A stretch of DNA of 64,000 bases, from contig NZ_PEND01000001.1 of assembly GCF_002844195.1 (NCBI RefSeq), forward strand, positions 620,001 to 684,000, written 5' to 3'. A program made the position numbers and the translations under genes. The DNA is from Halegenticoccus soli (GTDB lineage: Archaea; Halobacteriota; Halobacteria; Halobacteriales; Haloferacaceae). This document shows positions 9,111 through 17,254 of this stretch, piece after piece. The number at the start of each line of letters is the position of its first letter. Within the stretch, counting starts at the first letter, position 1. Below the pieces are notes generated by a model. It was not told the DNA's origin, made no database searches, and was given only the letters and a program-made list of their open reading frames with translations.

Positions 9111-9258
9111 GCCGACCCGCGAGAGCGGGGGCGTCGACGCCCGACGTCGGTTCCAGCCGCGACCCCTCTCGGCGCTTATGTAGTCGTTAATCCGTCGTTT
9201 CAACCTCCTTAGTGTGTCTATACTCATGAACGTTCCCCGAGAAGCGCCGGATCGTTCA

Positions 9259-9264
9259 GGGAGG
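9259..9264 (+). promoter_or_regulatory. Strong Shine-Dalgarno before the beta-helix gene
   Basis: GGGAGG ends 7 nt before ATG 9272. This decides the start and shows that the gene has a leader, unlike many neighbours. The leader probably begins near 9200, downstream of TTAGTGTG/TCTATACTC-type sequence. Confidence 0.6.
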
Positions 9265-9271
9265 TTATGAA

Positions 9272-10573
9272 ATGAAACGAACTTCTGCGATCGTTCTGTC
9301 GGCGCTCGCGCTCGCGTCCGTGATCGCCACGGACGCGCTGGCCGCGCAGGCGGGACTCCTTTCGCTCCCCGGCGGGGCGGCCGCCGACGCGGGCGACGCG
9401 ACGACGGAGCCGACGGCGCTCACGGCGCACTCGGCGGAGGCGACCGACGCGCCGGCGGGGACGCCGGAGGCGGACCGGAGCGACGAAACCGACGACAGCG
9501 ACGAAACGGACGCCGAATCGACGGACGGAGAGAACTCCGCGGGGGAAACGCCCGCCGCCGAACCGGTCGAGATCCGCTCTTGCACCGTCATCGACTCGCC
9601 CGGCCGGTACGTCCTCGCGGCCGACGTCGAAGACGCCGGGGCGGACGCGTGCATCCGGATCGTCGCCAGCGACGTCGTTCTCCGCGGCGGGGGTCACGCG
9701 GTCGACGCGGCGTTCGACGACCGCGCTGCGGATCCGAGCGCGTCCCGCGCCGGCTTCGGCGTGGTCGTCGGAGCCGAGGCGGAGACGGTCACGAACGTCA
9801 CGGTCGCGAACCTGACGGCGGTCGACTGGGGCACCGGGATCAAGTACGAGAACGCGAGCGAAAGCGCCCTCCGAAACGTCACCGTCCGATCGGCCGACAC
9901 CGGCGTCCTCTTTTACCGGACCTCCGACTCGGTCGTCGCAGACAGCGTCGTCACCGACACGCGGCGCGGCGAGGCGGTCCTTCTCGTCTCCTCCGACCGC
10001 AACCGGCTGGTCGGGAACGACGTCTCCGGCAACGACTTCGACTCGTTCGGCGGCCGCGCTCGCGGCGTCGTCCTCCGCGGATCCAGCGGCAACGAGATCC
10101 GGTGGAACACGCTCGCGGAGAACAACGCCGGCGTCCACGTCGAGGCGGCGAGCGACGGCAACGAGATCGCCGGAAACGGGTTCGAAATCTCCGAGATGGG
10201 CGGCGTCGCCGTCCGCATCGCCGGCTCGGACGGCAACGCGGTTCGCGACAACGCCTTCTCGGTCGCGGGGCCGGGCGTCTCCGGCGTGACCGCCGTCGAG
10301 GTGGTCGGATCTACCGGCGCGGTCGTCGAGAACAACGCGCTGTCCGCCGTCGACGTGACGGTGAGCGACTCCTCGACGGACGTCGCGGTCGCGGACAACG
10401 AGGTCGCAGACGGGACGATCAGCGTCGTCCGCTCGGCGAGCGACGTGTCGGTGACCGGGAACCGAATCGTCGACGGCCGGATCTACGCGGGCCTCGGCGC
10501 GACGAACGTCACCGTGCGCGACAACGACCTCGTGCGGAGCGAGGTCTCCGTCGAGGACGGGGCGCAGTCGTGA
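9272..10573 (+). CDS. Secreted right-handed beta-helix (NosD-like) repeat protein
   Basis: The 433-residue protein starts with a Sec-type signal (MKRTSAIVLSALALASVIATDALA, cut after about residue 24) and a highly acidic Asp/Glu/Thr linker (about 35-90). The rest is a parallel beta-helix of some 13 rungs built on repeats of the type GNxIxxNxL (for example SSGNEIRWNTLAENNAG, SDGNEIAGNGFEIS, SDGNAVRDNAFSV). Such proteins bind or cleave polysaccharides or act as surface scaffolds; catalytic residues cannot be picked by eye. It is a longer paralogue of the damaged gene at 3859-4377. The absence of a C-terminal membrane anchor suggests release or non-covalent surface attachment. Confidence 0.8.
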   Translation: MKRTSAIVLSALALASVIATDALAAQAGLLSLPGGAAADAGDATTEPTALTAHSAEATDAPAGTPEADRSDETDDSDETDAESTDGENSAGETPAAEPVEIRSCTVIDSPGRYVLAADVEDAGADACIRIVASDVVLRGGGHAVDAAFDDRAADPSASRAGFGVVVGAEAETVTNVTVANLTAVDWGTGIKYENASESALRNVTVRSADTGVLFYRTSDSVVADSVVTDTRRGEAVLLVSSDRNRLVGNDVSGNDFDSFGGRARGVVLRGSSGNEIRWNTLAENNAGVHVEAASDGNEIAGNGFEISEMGGVAVRIAGSDGNAVRDNAFSVAGPGVSGVTAVEVVGSTGAVVENNALSAVDVTVSDSSTDVAVADNEVADGTISVVRSASDVSVTGNRIVDGRIYAGLGATNVTVRDNDLVRSEVSVEDGAQS

Positions 10574-10600
10574 AAACTCGGGGCGGAAGCTCGGCTCGGT

Positions 10601-11029
10601 TCACGCCGACGGCTCGAAGTCGAGCGCGACGGAGTTGATGCAGAACCGCTTGCCGGTCGGTTCGGGTCCGTCGTCGAACACGTGGCCGAGGTGGCCGTCG
10701 CAGTTCGCACACAGGATCTCGACGCGCCGCATCCCGTGGCGCGTGTCCGTCCGGCGCTCGATGTTCCCCTCGTTCGCGGCGTAGAAGCTCGGCCAGCCGC
10801 AGCCGGAGTCGTACTTCGTCTCCGAGTCGAACAGGACCGCGCCGCAGCCGGCGCACGTGTAGACGCCGTCGTCCGTCCGGTCGACGTGCTCGCCGCTGAA
10901 GCGCGCCTCGGTGCCGCGCTCGCGGAGGATCCGGTACTCCTCGTCGCCGAGCCGCTCGCGCCACTCAGCCTCGGACCGCGGGAGGTCGGCCGTCGGGGCT
11001 CCGTCGTTCTCGCTCTCGCTCTCGTTCAC
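10601..11029 (-). CDS. msrB: Peptide-methionine (R)-S-oxide reductase MsrB
   Basis: MsrB repairs methionine-R-sulfoxide in oxidised proteins using thioredoxin electrons. The 142-residue form starting at GTG 11029 shows both zinc pairs, CAGC (59, 62) and CANC (107, 110), the structural signature SGCGWPSF, and the catalytic Cys130 in RFCINS. GTG 11029 is favoured over the upstream ATG at 11113 because a TATA-like CATAAC lies about 27 nt before it, and because the 28 extra residues are not MsrB-like and would run into the neighbouring gene at 11055-11603. The first residues (NESESENDG) are an acidic haloarchaeal extension. Confidence 0.9.
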   Translation of the reverse strand: MNESESENDGAPTADLPRSEAEWRERLGDEEYRILRERGTEARFSGEHVDRTDDGVYTCAGCGAVLFDSETKYDSGCGWPSFYAANEGNIERRTDTRHGMRRVEILCANCDGHLGHVFDDGPEPTGKRFCINSVALDFEPSA

Positions 11030-11054
11030 GCCGTCCCCTTGGCGCCGAGACGGG

Positions 11055-11603
11055 TTATGACTTTTCTCGACGTCGTCGGCCGTCGGGCCGACTGCCGCCC
11101 TCGCCGCGCCCATCGTCGCGTCCGCCCTCGCCGCGGTCCCCGTTCGGGCTGCTCGGTCGGGAACGGGGGGTCGCCGCGTCGACGAAGCAGTTGAACTCGA
11201 CTGTCGCCTCCGCGACGATCGCCCCGTCCGCGGACTCCGCGCCGACGAAGTAGCGTCCGTGTGTCGGCCGCGGTCCGAGGTTCACCGCGTACTCGCGCCT
11301 GTCGACGAGTGGGATCTGGTAGAGCAGGTCGCCGTCCGCGTTGCGGATCGAAACGCGATCCACCCCGAACGCCGATATCGCGCCTCGCTCGAACCGGATC
11401 CGGAGCACGGCGTACTCGCGGTACGGGCGCACGGTGATCCGCCGGAGCACGCCCTCGGTCCCGTACGTCGACGCTCGGGTCGAACAGCCGCGCTCCGGCC
11501 GTCGCCGTCGTTTCGAGGCCGCGCGACCGGGGAGCGCGCCGGCCGTGAGACACGCGACGCCCGCCGTCAGCGCTCGCCGCCGAGAGCAGTGATCGGATAG
11601 CAC
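11055..11603 (-). CDS. Tat-signal secreted protein of unknown function
   Basis: The 182-residue product begins with a twin-arginine-type signal (SRRRALTAGVACLTAGALPGRA), so export of a folded domain is likely. The mature part has a compact beta-rich core (about 48-145; VRPYREYAVLRIRFERGAIS, VSIRNADGDLLYQIPLV) that could be an Ig-like or jelly-roll fold. The last 35 residues (from PRSRPSSPNGD on) are a Gly/Arg/Asp-rich tail. I do not recognise the family. It is upstream of msrB in the same direction; the 25-nt gap would allow co-transcription, though msrB also seems to have its own TATA box inside this gene's 3' end. Confidence 0.6.
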   Translation of the reverse strand: MLSDHCSRRRALTAGVACLTAGALPGRAASKRRRRPERGCSTRASTYGTEGVLRRITVRPYREYAVLRIRFERGAISAFGVDRVSIRNADGDLLYQIPLVDRREYAVNLGPRPTHGRYFVGAESADGAIVAEATVEFNCFVDAATPRSRPSSPNGDRGEGGRDDGRGEGGSRPDGRRRREKS

Positions 11604-11649
11604 TCGAATAGGTGACAGGTGCTCCGCGGATATAGGTCTGACCCGGGAT

Positions 11650-11898
11650 TCACCCGTCGTCCCCCGGCCGCACCCGCTCCAGCACGTCCGCGAGCTCGTC
11701 GACGGCCCCGCTCTCCTCGAACTCCTCGGCCTCCTCGACGAGCTTCTCGCGGAGCCGGCGCCGGTACTCGTCGGCGTCCGCGACGCGCGTCTCCGGCGTC
11801 TCGCCGCTCCCCCTGACGATCTCGGGGATCCGATTCCGAACGAGTTTGTCGTACTCGCGGACGCGCCCGTCGCGTCCGTCGCGGTCTTCGCCGCTCAG
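11650..11898 (-). CDS. MazG/PRA-PH-like nucleotide pyrophosphohydrolase with a CTG (or GTC) start
   Basis: This 82-residue frame has no ATG, GTG or TTG, so simple gene finding will miss it. The translation contains REYDKLVRNRIPEIV followed by DEYRRRLREKLVEEAEEF and VDELADVLE. That is the phosphoribosyl-ATP pyrophosphohydrolase-like (all-alpha NTP-PPase) signature, with the E-x-x-E/E-x-x-D metal ligands in the last two segments. Most relatives start at the residue before YDKLVRDRIP. The only plausible starts are CTG 11898, which overlaps the reductase stop as CTGA, or the unusual GTC at 11862. House-cleaning of non-canonical nucleotides is the likely role. It is the third gene of a coupled operon. 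Confidence 0.65.
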   Translation of the reverse strand: MSGEDRDGRDGRVREYDKLVRNRIPEIVRGSGETPETRVADADEYRRRLREKLVEEAEEFEESGAVDELADVLERVRPGDDG

Positions 11899-12737
11899 TC
11901 CGGGAACAGCTCCACCTCACGGTCGATCGACTCGATCGCGGCCGCGTCCCCGTCGTCGAGTTCGAGCTCGCGCGCGGTGAGGTTCGCCCGGAGGTGCGCC
12001 TCCCCGCTCGCCTTCGGAATAACTACCACGTTCTCCTTGCCGAGGAGCCACGCGAGGCTCACCGCCGCCTCGTCCGCGCCGTGCTTCTCGGCGATCGCGG
12101 AGAGGACCGGCACGTCGAACACCTTCCCGCCCGCGAGCGGCGAGTACGCGACGAGGTAGTACCCGTGCCGCCGGGCGTGCTCGACGAGCTCCGGCCGCCG
12201 GAACAGCGGGTGGTACTCGGTCTGGTGGGCGAAGAGCGGCGAATCGAGGACGGAGCGCGCCTCGTCGAGCTGGTCGACCGAGAAGTTGCTCACCCCGACG
12301 TGCCGGACCGTCCCCTCCCCGCGGAGGCGGTCGAAGGCGGCGAGCGTCTCCTCGGGGTCGTAGGCCCCGACGGGGCGGTGGACGTACAGCAGGTCGACGG
12401 CGTCGACGTCCAGGCGGCCGAGGCTCGCCCTCGTCGTCTCAATCGCGTCGTCGCGTGCGAGGCTGTCCGCCCACACCTTCGTCGCGAGGAAGACCTCCTC
12501 GCGCGGCGCGTCGGCGGCCGCGAGCCCGTCGCCGACGACGGCCTCGTTGCCGTAGATCTGCGCCGTGTCGAGGTGGCGGTACCCCAGTTCGAGCGCCGTC
12601 GCCACGGTCTCGGGGTCGCGTATCCCCATCGTTCCGAGGCCGACGGGCGGCAGCGTCGTCTCACCGCCGTCCCGCTCGCAGCCGTCGGTGCGCACACCGC
12701 CGTCCTTCCGCCCGCCTCCGCCGTCCGCGCCGCTCAC
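11895..12737 (-). CDS. Aldo/keto reductase
   Basis: Cytosolic (beta/alpha)8 NADPH-dependent reductase of 280 residues. The family layout is clear: LPPVGLGTMGI near the start, LDTAQIYGNE with the catalytic Asp and Tyr, an active-site Lys in FLATKVW, the His in YVHRP, VGVSNFS, and a coenzyme-binding VVVIPKAS near the end. The frame stays open far upstream, but the start is set by GTG 12737, whose GTGA overlaps the stop of the HAD gene. A Gly-rich acidic stretch (SGADGGGGRKDGG) then precedes the barrel. Its own stop overlaps the putative CTG start of the next gene. The substrate is probably a small aldehyde or ketone; it cannot be specified. Confidence 0.88.
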   Translation of the reverse strand: MSGADGGGGRKDGGVRTDGCERDGGETTLPPVGLGTMGIRDPETVATALELGYRHLDTAQIYGNEAVVGDGLAAADAPREEVFLATKVWADSLARDDAIETTRASLGRLDVDAVDLLYVHRPVGAYDPEETLAAFDRLRGEGTVRHVGVSNFSVDQLDEARSVLDSPLFAHQTEYHPLFRRPELVEHARRHGYYLVAYSPLAGGKVFDVPVLSAIAEKHGADEAAVSLAWLLGKENVVVIPKASGEAHLRANLTARELELDDGDAAAIESIDREVELFPD

Positions 12738-13423
12738 GCGCGCTCCTCCCCCGCCGCCGGCGCGGCGGACACCCCGTCGATTTCGAGCAGGTCCGCCAGG
12801 CCGTCGATCTCGTAGGTCGGCTCCGCCTTCAGCGAGTGGTCCGCGCGGTGGTCCCGGCGGACGAACGCCGAGTCGATCCCGGCGTTGGCGGCGGCGAGCA
12901 CGTCGACGTCGCTGTCGCCGACGAACAGCGCGCGCTCGGCACCGAGGTCGGTCAGCGCGCGCTCCAGGTAGTGCGCCTCGGGCTTCTTCCGGCGCAGGCT
13001 CTCCACCGTCGGCTCTCGGCCGTAGGCGGTTTCGAACAGGTCGCCGATCCCGAAGTGATTGAGGAGGAAGTCGATCGTCTCCTGCTGGTTCGAGCTGACG
13101 ATGCCGAGCGGCGGATCGAGCGCGCGGACCGCGTCGAAGTCGCCGTACAGCGCCTTCCGTCCGGCGCGGACCTCGGCCTGCTGCGCCAGCGAGGCGGTCC
13201 GGTCGCGGACGGACCAGAACTCGTCCGGGTCGAGCTCGTAGGCCGAACAGACCGTCGAGAGGACCTCCGGTGTCACGCCGAGCGCCATCTCGTCGACGTG
13301 CGCGGGGTCGGGTTCCACGCCGAGGGACGCGAACGTCTCGCGCGCCGCCTCGCGGAGCACCTCGTACTCGACGAGGGTGACGAGCACGCCGTCGTTGTCG
13401 AACAGCACCGCGTCGTATGTCAT
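12734..13423 (-). CDS. HAD-superfamily phosphatase
   Basis: The 229 residues follow the phosphoglycolate phosphatase / beta-phosphoglucomutase pattern. Motif I is VLFDNDGVLV (nucleophile Asp9, acid Asp11), an alpha-helical cap follows (about 17-90), motif II is GIVSSN (about 110-115), motif III is the Lys in RRKKPEAHYLERAL, and motif IV is ALFVGDSDVDVLAAANAG. The enzyme hydrolyses a phosphate monoester of a small metabolite, such as 2-phosphoglycolate, in the cytosol. It is the first gene of the operon that continues, through overlapping stop/start codons, into the aldo/keto reductase and the PRA-PH-like gene. The last residues, PAAGEERA, are a short non-conserved tail. Confidence 0.85.
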   Translation of the reverse strand: MTYDAVLFDNDGVLVTLVEYEVLREAARETFASLGVEPDPAHVDEMALGVTPEVLSTVCSAYELDPDEFWSVRDRTASLAQQAEVRAGRKALYGDFDAVRALDPPLGIVSSNQQETIDFLLNHFGIGDLFETAYGREPTVESLRRKKPEAHYLERALTDLGAERALFVGDSDVDVLAAANAGIDSAFVRRDHRADHSLKAEPTYEIDGLADLLEIDGVSAAPAAGEERA

Positions 13424-13574
13424 CTACCGGACGAACGGATCGCGGGCGTGAAAAATCGTTCCACCCGCCGCCGAGCGAAGCGTTTAGCACCGACCAGTCC
13501 CCCCAGTCAACCATGGACGCGAGTGCCGAACCCGAGCGCCGACGCCGGCCGAGTGCGGGGGGCGCGTGGGCGCG

Positions 13575-14618
13575 ATGACCCGCTCCGTCGGGATCGTCGG
13601 AGCCGGCGCGGCCGGCGTCGGGGCCGCGTACGCGCTCCGTGACGCCGACGCCGACGTGGCGGTTCTGGAGGCGAGCCGCGGCGTCGGCGGACGGGCGGCG
13701 ACCCGCCGAAAGCGCGGCTGTCGGTACGATCACGGCGCGAACTACGTCAAGGGCGGCGGGCGGACGGCCGAACTCGTCCGGTCGCTGGGCGCGGACGGGC
13801 TGGTCGACGTCGAGGAGCCGGTCTGGACGTTCGACGTGGACGGGACGATCTCCGAGGGGGATCCGGACCGGCGAGACGACCACAAGTGGACCTGGACCGG
13901 GGGGATCGCCCAGTTGGCGGAGCGCCTGCTCGACCGGACGGACGCGACGGTCGAGCGCGAGGTTCGGATCGAGGCGCTCGAACGCGCGGCGGACGGGTGG
14001 TGGACGATCGCGGCCGACGGGAGTGAGCGCGGGCCGTTCGACGCGCTCGTCCTGACGCCGCCCGCGCCGCAGGTCGCCGGGCTCCTCGCGGAGACGAAGT
14101 GGCAGAGCCCCCACCTCCCGGCGCTCAGAGAGGCGGTCGGTGCGGTCCCCTACCGGCCGATCCGGACGGTCGTGCTCCACTACCCGTTCGAACTCGATCG
14201 GCCGTACTACGCGCTCGTGAACGCCGACCGGGAACACGAGGTCGGCTGGGTCGCCCGCGAGGAGTGCAAGGAGGGACACGTGCCGGCCGGCGAGTGTCTG
14301 CTCGTCGTCCAGATGGCTCCCGAGTGGTCCGCGGCGCACGACGACGACCCGCCCGACGAAGCGGCCGCGACGGCGGCCGACGCGGTCGCGGAGCTCCTCG
14401 GCGAGAACCGCCTCCGCGACCCCGACTGGGTCGACGACCGGGCGTGGCGGTACGCGCTCCCGGACGACGGAGCCGACCGCGAGGTCGTCCGGCGCGGCGA
14501 GGAGGACGGGCTGTTCTTCGCCGGGGACTGGGTCGCCGGCGAGGGTCGGGTCCACGAGGCGCTGTGGAGCGGCGTCGAGGCGGGCGAGCGGATCGAACGC
14601 CGGGTGCTCCGGCGCTGA
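13575..14618 (+). CDS. FAD-dependent oxidoreductase (renalase/amine-oxidase-like)
   Basis: A 347-residue flavoprotein. The N terminus holds the FAD-binding Rossmann motif GIVGAGAAGVGAAYAL followed by the acidic end of strand 2 (VLEAS) and the GG motif GVGGRAATRR, typical of the amine oxidase / renalase group. The C terminus carries the second FAD contact, LFFAGDWVAGEGRVHEALWSGVEAGERI. The centre is a substrate domain rich in beta strands. It may oxidise a nicotinamide or amine; I cannot say which. ATG 13575 is preferred over the GTG nine bases earlier, since Met-Thr-Arg directly precedes the first strand. Confidence 0.82.
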   Translation: MTRSVGIVGAGAAGVGAAYALRDADADVAVLEASRGVGGRAATRRKRGCRYDHGANYVKGGGRTAELVRSLGADGLVDVEEPVWTFDVDGTISEGDPDRRDDHKWTWTGGIAQLAERLLDRTDATVEREVRIEALERAADGWWTIAADGSERGPFDALVLTPPAPQVAGLLAETKWQSPHLPALREAVGAVPYRPIRTVVLHYPFELDRPYYALVNADREHEVGWVAREECKEGHVPAGECLLVVQMAPEWSAAHDDDPPDEAAATAADAVAELLGENRLRDPDWVDDRAWRYALPDDGADREVVRRGEEDGLFFAGDWVAGEGRVHEALWSGVEAGERIERRVLRR

Positions 14619-14667
14619 TCGGCCGGGAGCCGAGGCGCGCTGCCCGAGCGACCGCCGCGACGGCCGG

Positions 14668-16329
14668 TCACTCCTCCCGGCGCTGTCTGAGGTTCTGCCG
14701 GGTGAACTGCGGCGTCGCCCGGAGTCCGCTCCGCGAGCGGAACGAGCGGTACAACAGCACCGCGAACGGGGCGGTGAGGGCGGCGCCGACGACGACCGCC
14801 GCCACGCTGTCGCCGAAGGCGTAGAGGATCGACACCGAGAGCACGCCGACCGCGAGGAGGACGCCGTAGACGATGCGCTTCGCGAAGAGATCGAAGACGC
14901 CGTTTCTGTCCTCGACGCGGACGTTGACCGTGAGGTTCTCCCGTTCGGCGCGGTCCAGGACGCGGTCGAGCTTCGGCGGGACCGTGAGCAGCGACCGCGC
15001 CGTCCGCTGGACCTGTTCGCCCGCGCCCTCGACGATCCGCTGGACGCTCTCCTCGCGGTACCCCTGCTCCGTCAGATACGACGTGGCGACGGCGATGAAG
15101 TCGAAGTCGGGGTCGAGCGTGACGCAGACCCCCTCGACGACGGTCGCCACCCGGAGCACCAGCGCGAGGTTTCTCGGCAGGCGCAGCGGGAACTCGTAGA
15201 TCGTCGATTCGACCTGCTCTATGATCTGCTGGACGCGGTACTGCTCGATGTCCTCGCCGCGGGCGTCGGCGATGGCGAGCTCCATCACCTCGCCCATCAC
15301 CCGCCGGTCCGCCTCCGGCGAGAGCGTCCCCATCTCGATCAGCGCGTCGAGGATGCCGTCTATGTCCTGGTTCGCGACGGCGACGTAGAAGTCGACGATC
15401 TTCCCCTGGATGTACGAGTCGACCCGGCCGCTCATCCCGAAGTCGTAGAAGATGATCGAGCCGTCGTCGGCGACCGCGAGGTTCCCCGGGTGCGGGTCGG
15501 CGTGGAACACCCCGTCGTCGATGATCATCTGGAGGTAGATGCGCTGGAGGCGCTCTGCGAGGTCGGTCCGGTCGACCCCCATCTCGTCGAGCTGCTCGAC
15601 CCGCGTGATCTTCACCCCGGGGACGTACTCCATCGTCAGGACCCGCGGCCCGGAGCACTCGTCGACCACCCGGGGGATGCGAATGGAGCCGTTCCCCTCG
15701 AAGTTCTCCCTGATCTCCTTCAGCATCCGCCCCTCGCGGTCGTAGTCCATCTCCTGGCGGATGGTCTTCGCGAACTCGTCGGCGAGGTTTTCGAGCGAGA
15801 ACGCCCGCCCCTCGCCGATGAAGCGCATCACGAGCGGCAGCGACCACCGGACGACTCTGAGATCGGCCTCGACGAGCTCCTCGATGTTCGGCCGGCGCAC
15901 CTTCACGGCGACGCGCTCGCCGTCCCGGGAGGCGAGATACACCTGTCCGAGGCTCGCACCGCTTATCGCTTCGGGGTCGAACTCGTCGAACGTCTCCTCG
16001 ACGGGGCCGAGCTCCGCTTCGAGGACGGCGCGCGCCTCGTCCCAGTCGGCCGGCGGAACCTCGTCCTGGAGGCTCGACAGCACGTCGACGTACTCCGGCG
16101 GGAGGACGTCGGGGCGGGTCGAGAGTAGCTGTCCGAGCTTGATGAACGTCGGCCCGAGGGTCAAAAGCGAGTCGAGCAGTACCTCGGCGCGTTCGACGCG
16201 CTCTTCGGCCGTGACGGCCCGCGACGGGCCGAAGAGAAGGAACCGGTGGCGGTCCCGAGCGTAGGCGACGATCAGCGGCGAGAACTGGTAGAAGACGACC
16301 AGGAACCGCCAGTAGGCGCGAAGGTTCAC
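14668..16329 (-). CDS. ABC1/AarF/UbiB-family atypical kinase
   Basis: The 553-residue membrane-associated protein belongs to the ABC1/ADCK/UbiB group, which supports quinone or other isoprenoid lipid metabolism in many organisms. Visible features are the KxGQ-type motif IKLGQLLSTRPDVLP (about 61-75), the nucleotide lysine in VAVKVRRPNI, the catalytic HADPHPGNLAV loop and the metal-binding FYDFGMSG. Two hydrophobic helices near the C terminus (GVLLAVGVLSVSILYAF and VAAVVVGAALTAPFAVLLY) anchor it in the membrane. Haloarchaea use menaquinone, so a role in quinone handling is plausible but inferred. Confidence 0.88.
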   Translation of the reverse strand: MNLRAYWRFLVVFYQFSPLIVAYARDRHRFLLFGPSRAVTAEERVERAEVLLDSLLTLGPTFIKLGQLLSTRPDVLPPEYVDVLSSLQDEVPPADWDEARAVLEAELGPVEETFDEFDPEAISGASLGQVYLASRDGERVAVKVRRPNIEELVEADLRVVRWSLPLVMRFIGEGRAFSLENLADEFAKTIRQEMDYDREGRMLKEIRENFEGNGSIRIPRVVDECSGPRVLTMEYVPGVKITRVEQLDEMGVDRTDLAERLQRIYLQMIIDDGVFHADPHPGNLAVADDGSIIFYDFGMSGRVDSYIQGKIVDFYVAVANQDIDGILDALIEMGTLSPEADRRVMGEVMELAIADARGEDIEQYRVQQIIEQVESTIYEFPLRLPRNLALVLRVATVVEGVCVTLDPDFDFIAVATSYLTEQGYREESVQRIVEGAGEQVQRTARSLLTVPPKLDRVLDRAERENLTVNVRVEDRNGVFDLFAKRIVYGVLLAVGVLSVSILYAFGDSVAAVVVGAALTAPFAVLLYRSFRSRSGLRATPQFTRQNLRQRREE

Positions 16330-16344
16330 CGCGGAACCTCGACC

Positions 16345-16701
16345 TTACGCGTCCTCGATGGGGATGGTCTTCTCGGGGGTGGCCTCGCGCTTGGGGAGCC
16401 GGATTTCGAGGACGCCGCGCTCCATCTTCGCCTCGGCTCCCGTGCCGGTGACGTCCGGCGGCAGGGGGAGCTCGGCGTCGAGGAACAGAGAGCGGTCCTC
16501 GCGGACGTAACGGTACTCCAAGGGGAGGGACTTCTCGCGACGGGCTTCGATGACGAGCTTGCCGTTCTCGACGCTGATGTCAGCCGTCTCGGCCGTCACG
16601 CCCGGCAGGTCGAGGACGAGCAGGTACGCCTCGTCGCTCTCCAACAGGTCCGCGAACACAGCCTCCGGAAGCTCGCGCAGCGCGTCGCGCAGTGCTGACA
16701 T
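16345..16701 (-). CDS. Hsp20 / alpha-crystallin small heat-shock protein
   Basis: ATP-independent chaperone of 118 residues that keeps unfolding proteins soluble as an oligomer. The alpha-crystallin beta-sandwich runs from about residue 25 to 110: YLLVLDLPGVTAETADISVENGKLVIEA, LFLDAELPLPPDVTG and the conserved closing strand GVLEIRLPKRE. The C-terminal TIPIED carries the I-x-I-type tail that docks into a neighbouring subunit. ATG 16701 is chosen because the frame upstream encodes Arg/Ser-rich sequence and the N-terminal arm MSALRDALRELP is a normal short helix. The stop lies 15 nt from the start of the AarF gene, in the same direction. Confidence 0.9.
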   Translation of the reverse strand: MSALRDALRELPEAVFADLLESDEAYLLVLDLPGVTAETADISVENGKLVIEARREKSLPLEYRYVREDRSLFLDAELPLPPDVTGTGAEAKMERGVLEIRLPKREATPEKTIPIEDA

Positions 16702-16905
16702 GGGCGGCCCTACGTATTGGGCGCCGAAAAAGCCCGCGGTGTGGGACTCGTTCCCTGCGGCCGCAGATTTCGCGATCCGCTTCGAACCGGCGTGACGCCG
16801 GGAAACGGCCGCGTCCTCCGCGTCGAACGCTCCGACTTCCGTCGGAGGATTCCGCTCGCGATTCCGACCCACTGGGACCGTTTCTCACGGAATTGCCGCC
16901 ACCGC

Positions 16906-17079
16906 GTCCGGAATATCAGCGGGTACCCGTACAAGTTCTACCGCCTCAGCGACGACGCCCGGGCGCTGTTCGATCGGAACGATCTCTTCCCGGAAGCGGC
17001 GTGGCGGCGGCAGTACGATCGAGTCCGGAAGCCGGGGCGGATCACGGAACTCGAAGAGGTGCCGCGTCCCACCCGGTAG
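16906..17079 (+). pseudogene. C-terminal remnant of a haloarchaeal ArsR-like winged-helix regulator
   Basis: Only the last 57 residues look like a real protein. They read ISGYPYKFYRLSDDARALFDRN, then LFPEAAWRRQYDRV and finally a short acidic end, EELEEV-like, in ITELEEVPRPTR. This matches, by memory, the dimerisation tail of haloarchaeal helix-turn-helix regulators, in which a wing strand is followed by A-R-x-L-F-D-R-N and W-R-R-Q-Y. Upstream, none of the three frames encodes a helix-turn-helix; the sequence is Arg-rich and non-acidic. So this appears to be the stub of a gene whose 5' part was lost before the moeA locus. Confidence 0.5.
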
Positions 17080-17224
17080 CGGCTCGATCGCTCTTTCCCC
17101 TTCGATCTTCGAGAGTGAGAGGAGCTACTGATCCCGTGCGCGCCCGCAATTCCCTTCAGTCCCCTCCGCGCCAGCCGTCCGACCAGCGGCCGCTCGTCCG
17201 CACCCGAACCGCGACGGGGCAGAC

Positions 17225-17232
17225 GCTTTTAC
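17225..17232 (+). promoter_or_regulatory. TATA-like box for the moeA pair
   Basis: GCTTTTAC centred about 26 nt before ATG 17255, the spacing of a leaderless transcript. The second moeA overlaps the first by ATGA, so one promoter should serve both. Confidence 0.5.
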
Positions 17233-17254
17233 CTCGGGGCCGAAAGGTGCGGAC

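Noticed and set aside
11895-14555. 886-residue frame that includes the aldo/keto reductase
   Set aside because: Only its last 280 residues are family-like; the rest is antisense to the HAD and FAD genes.
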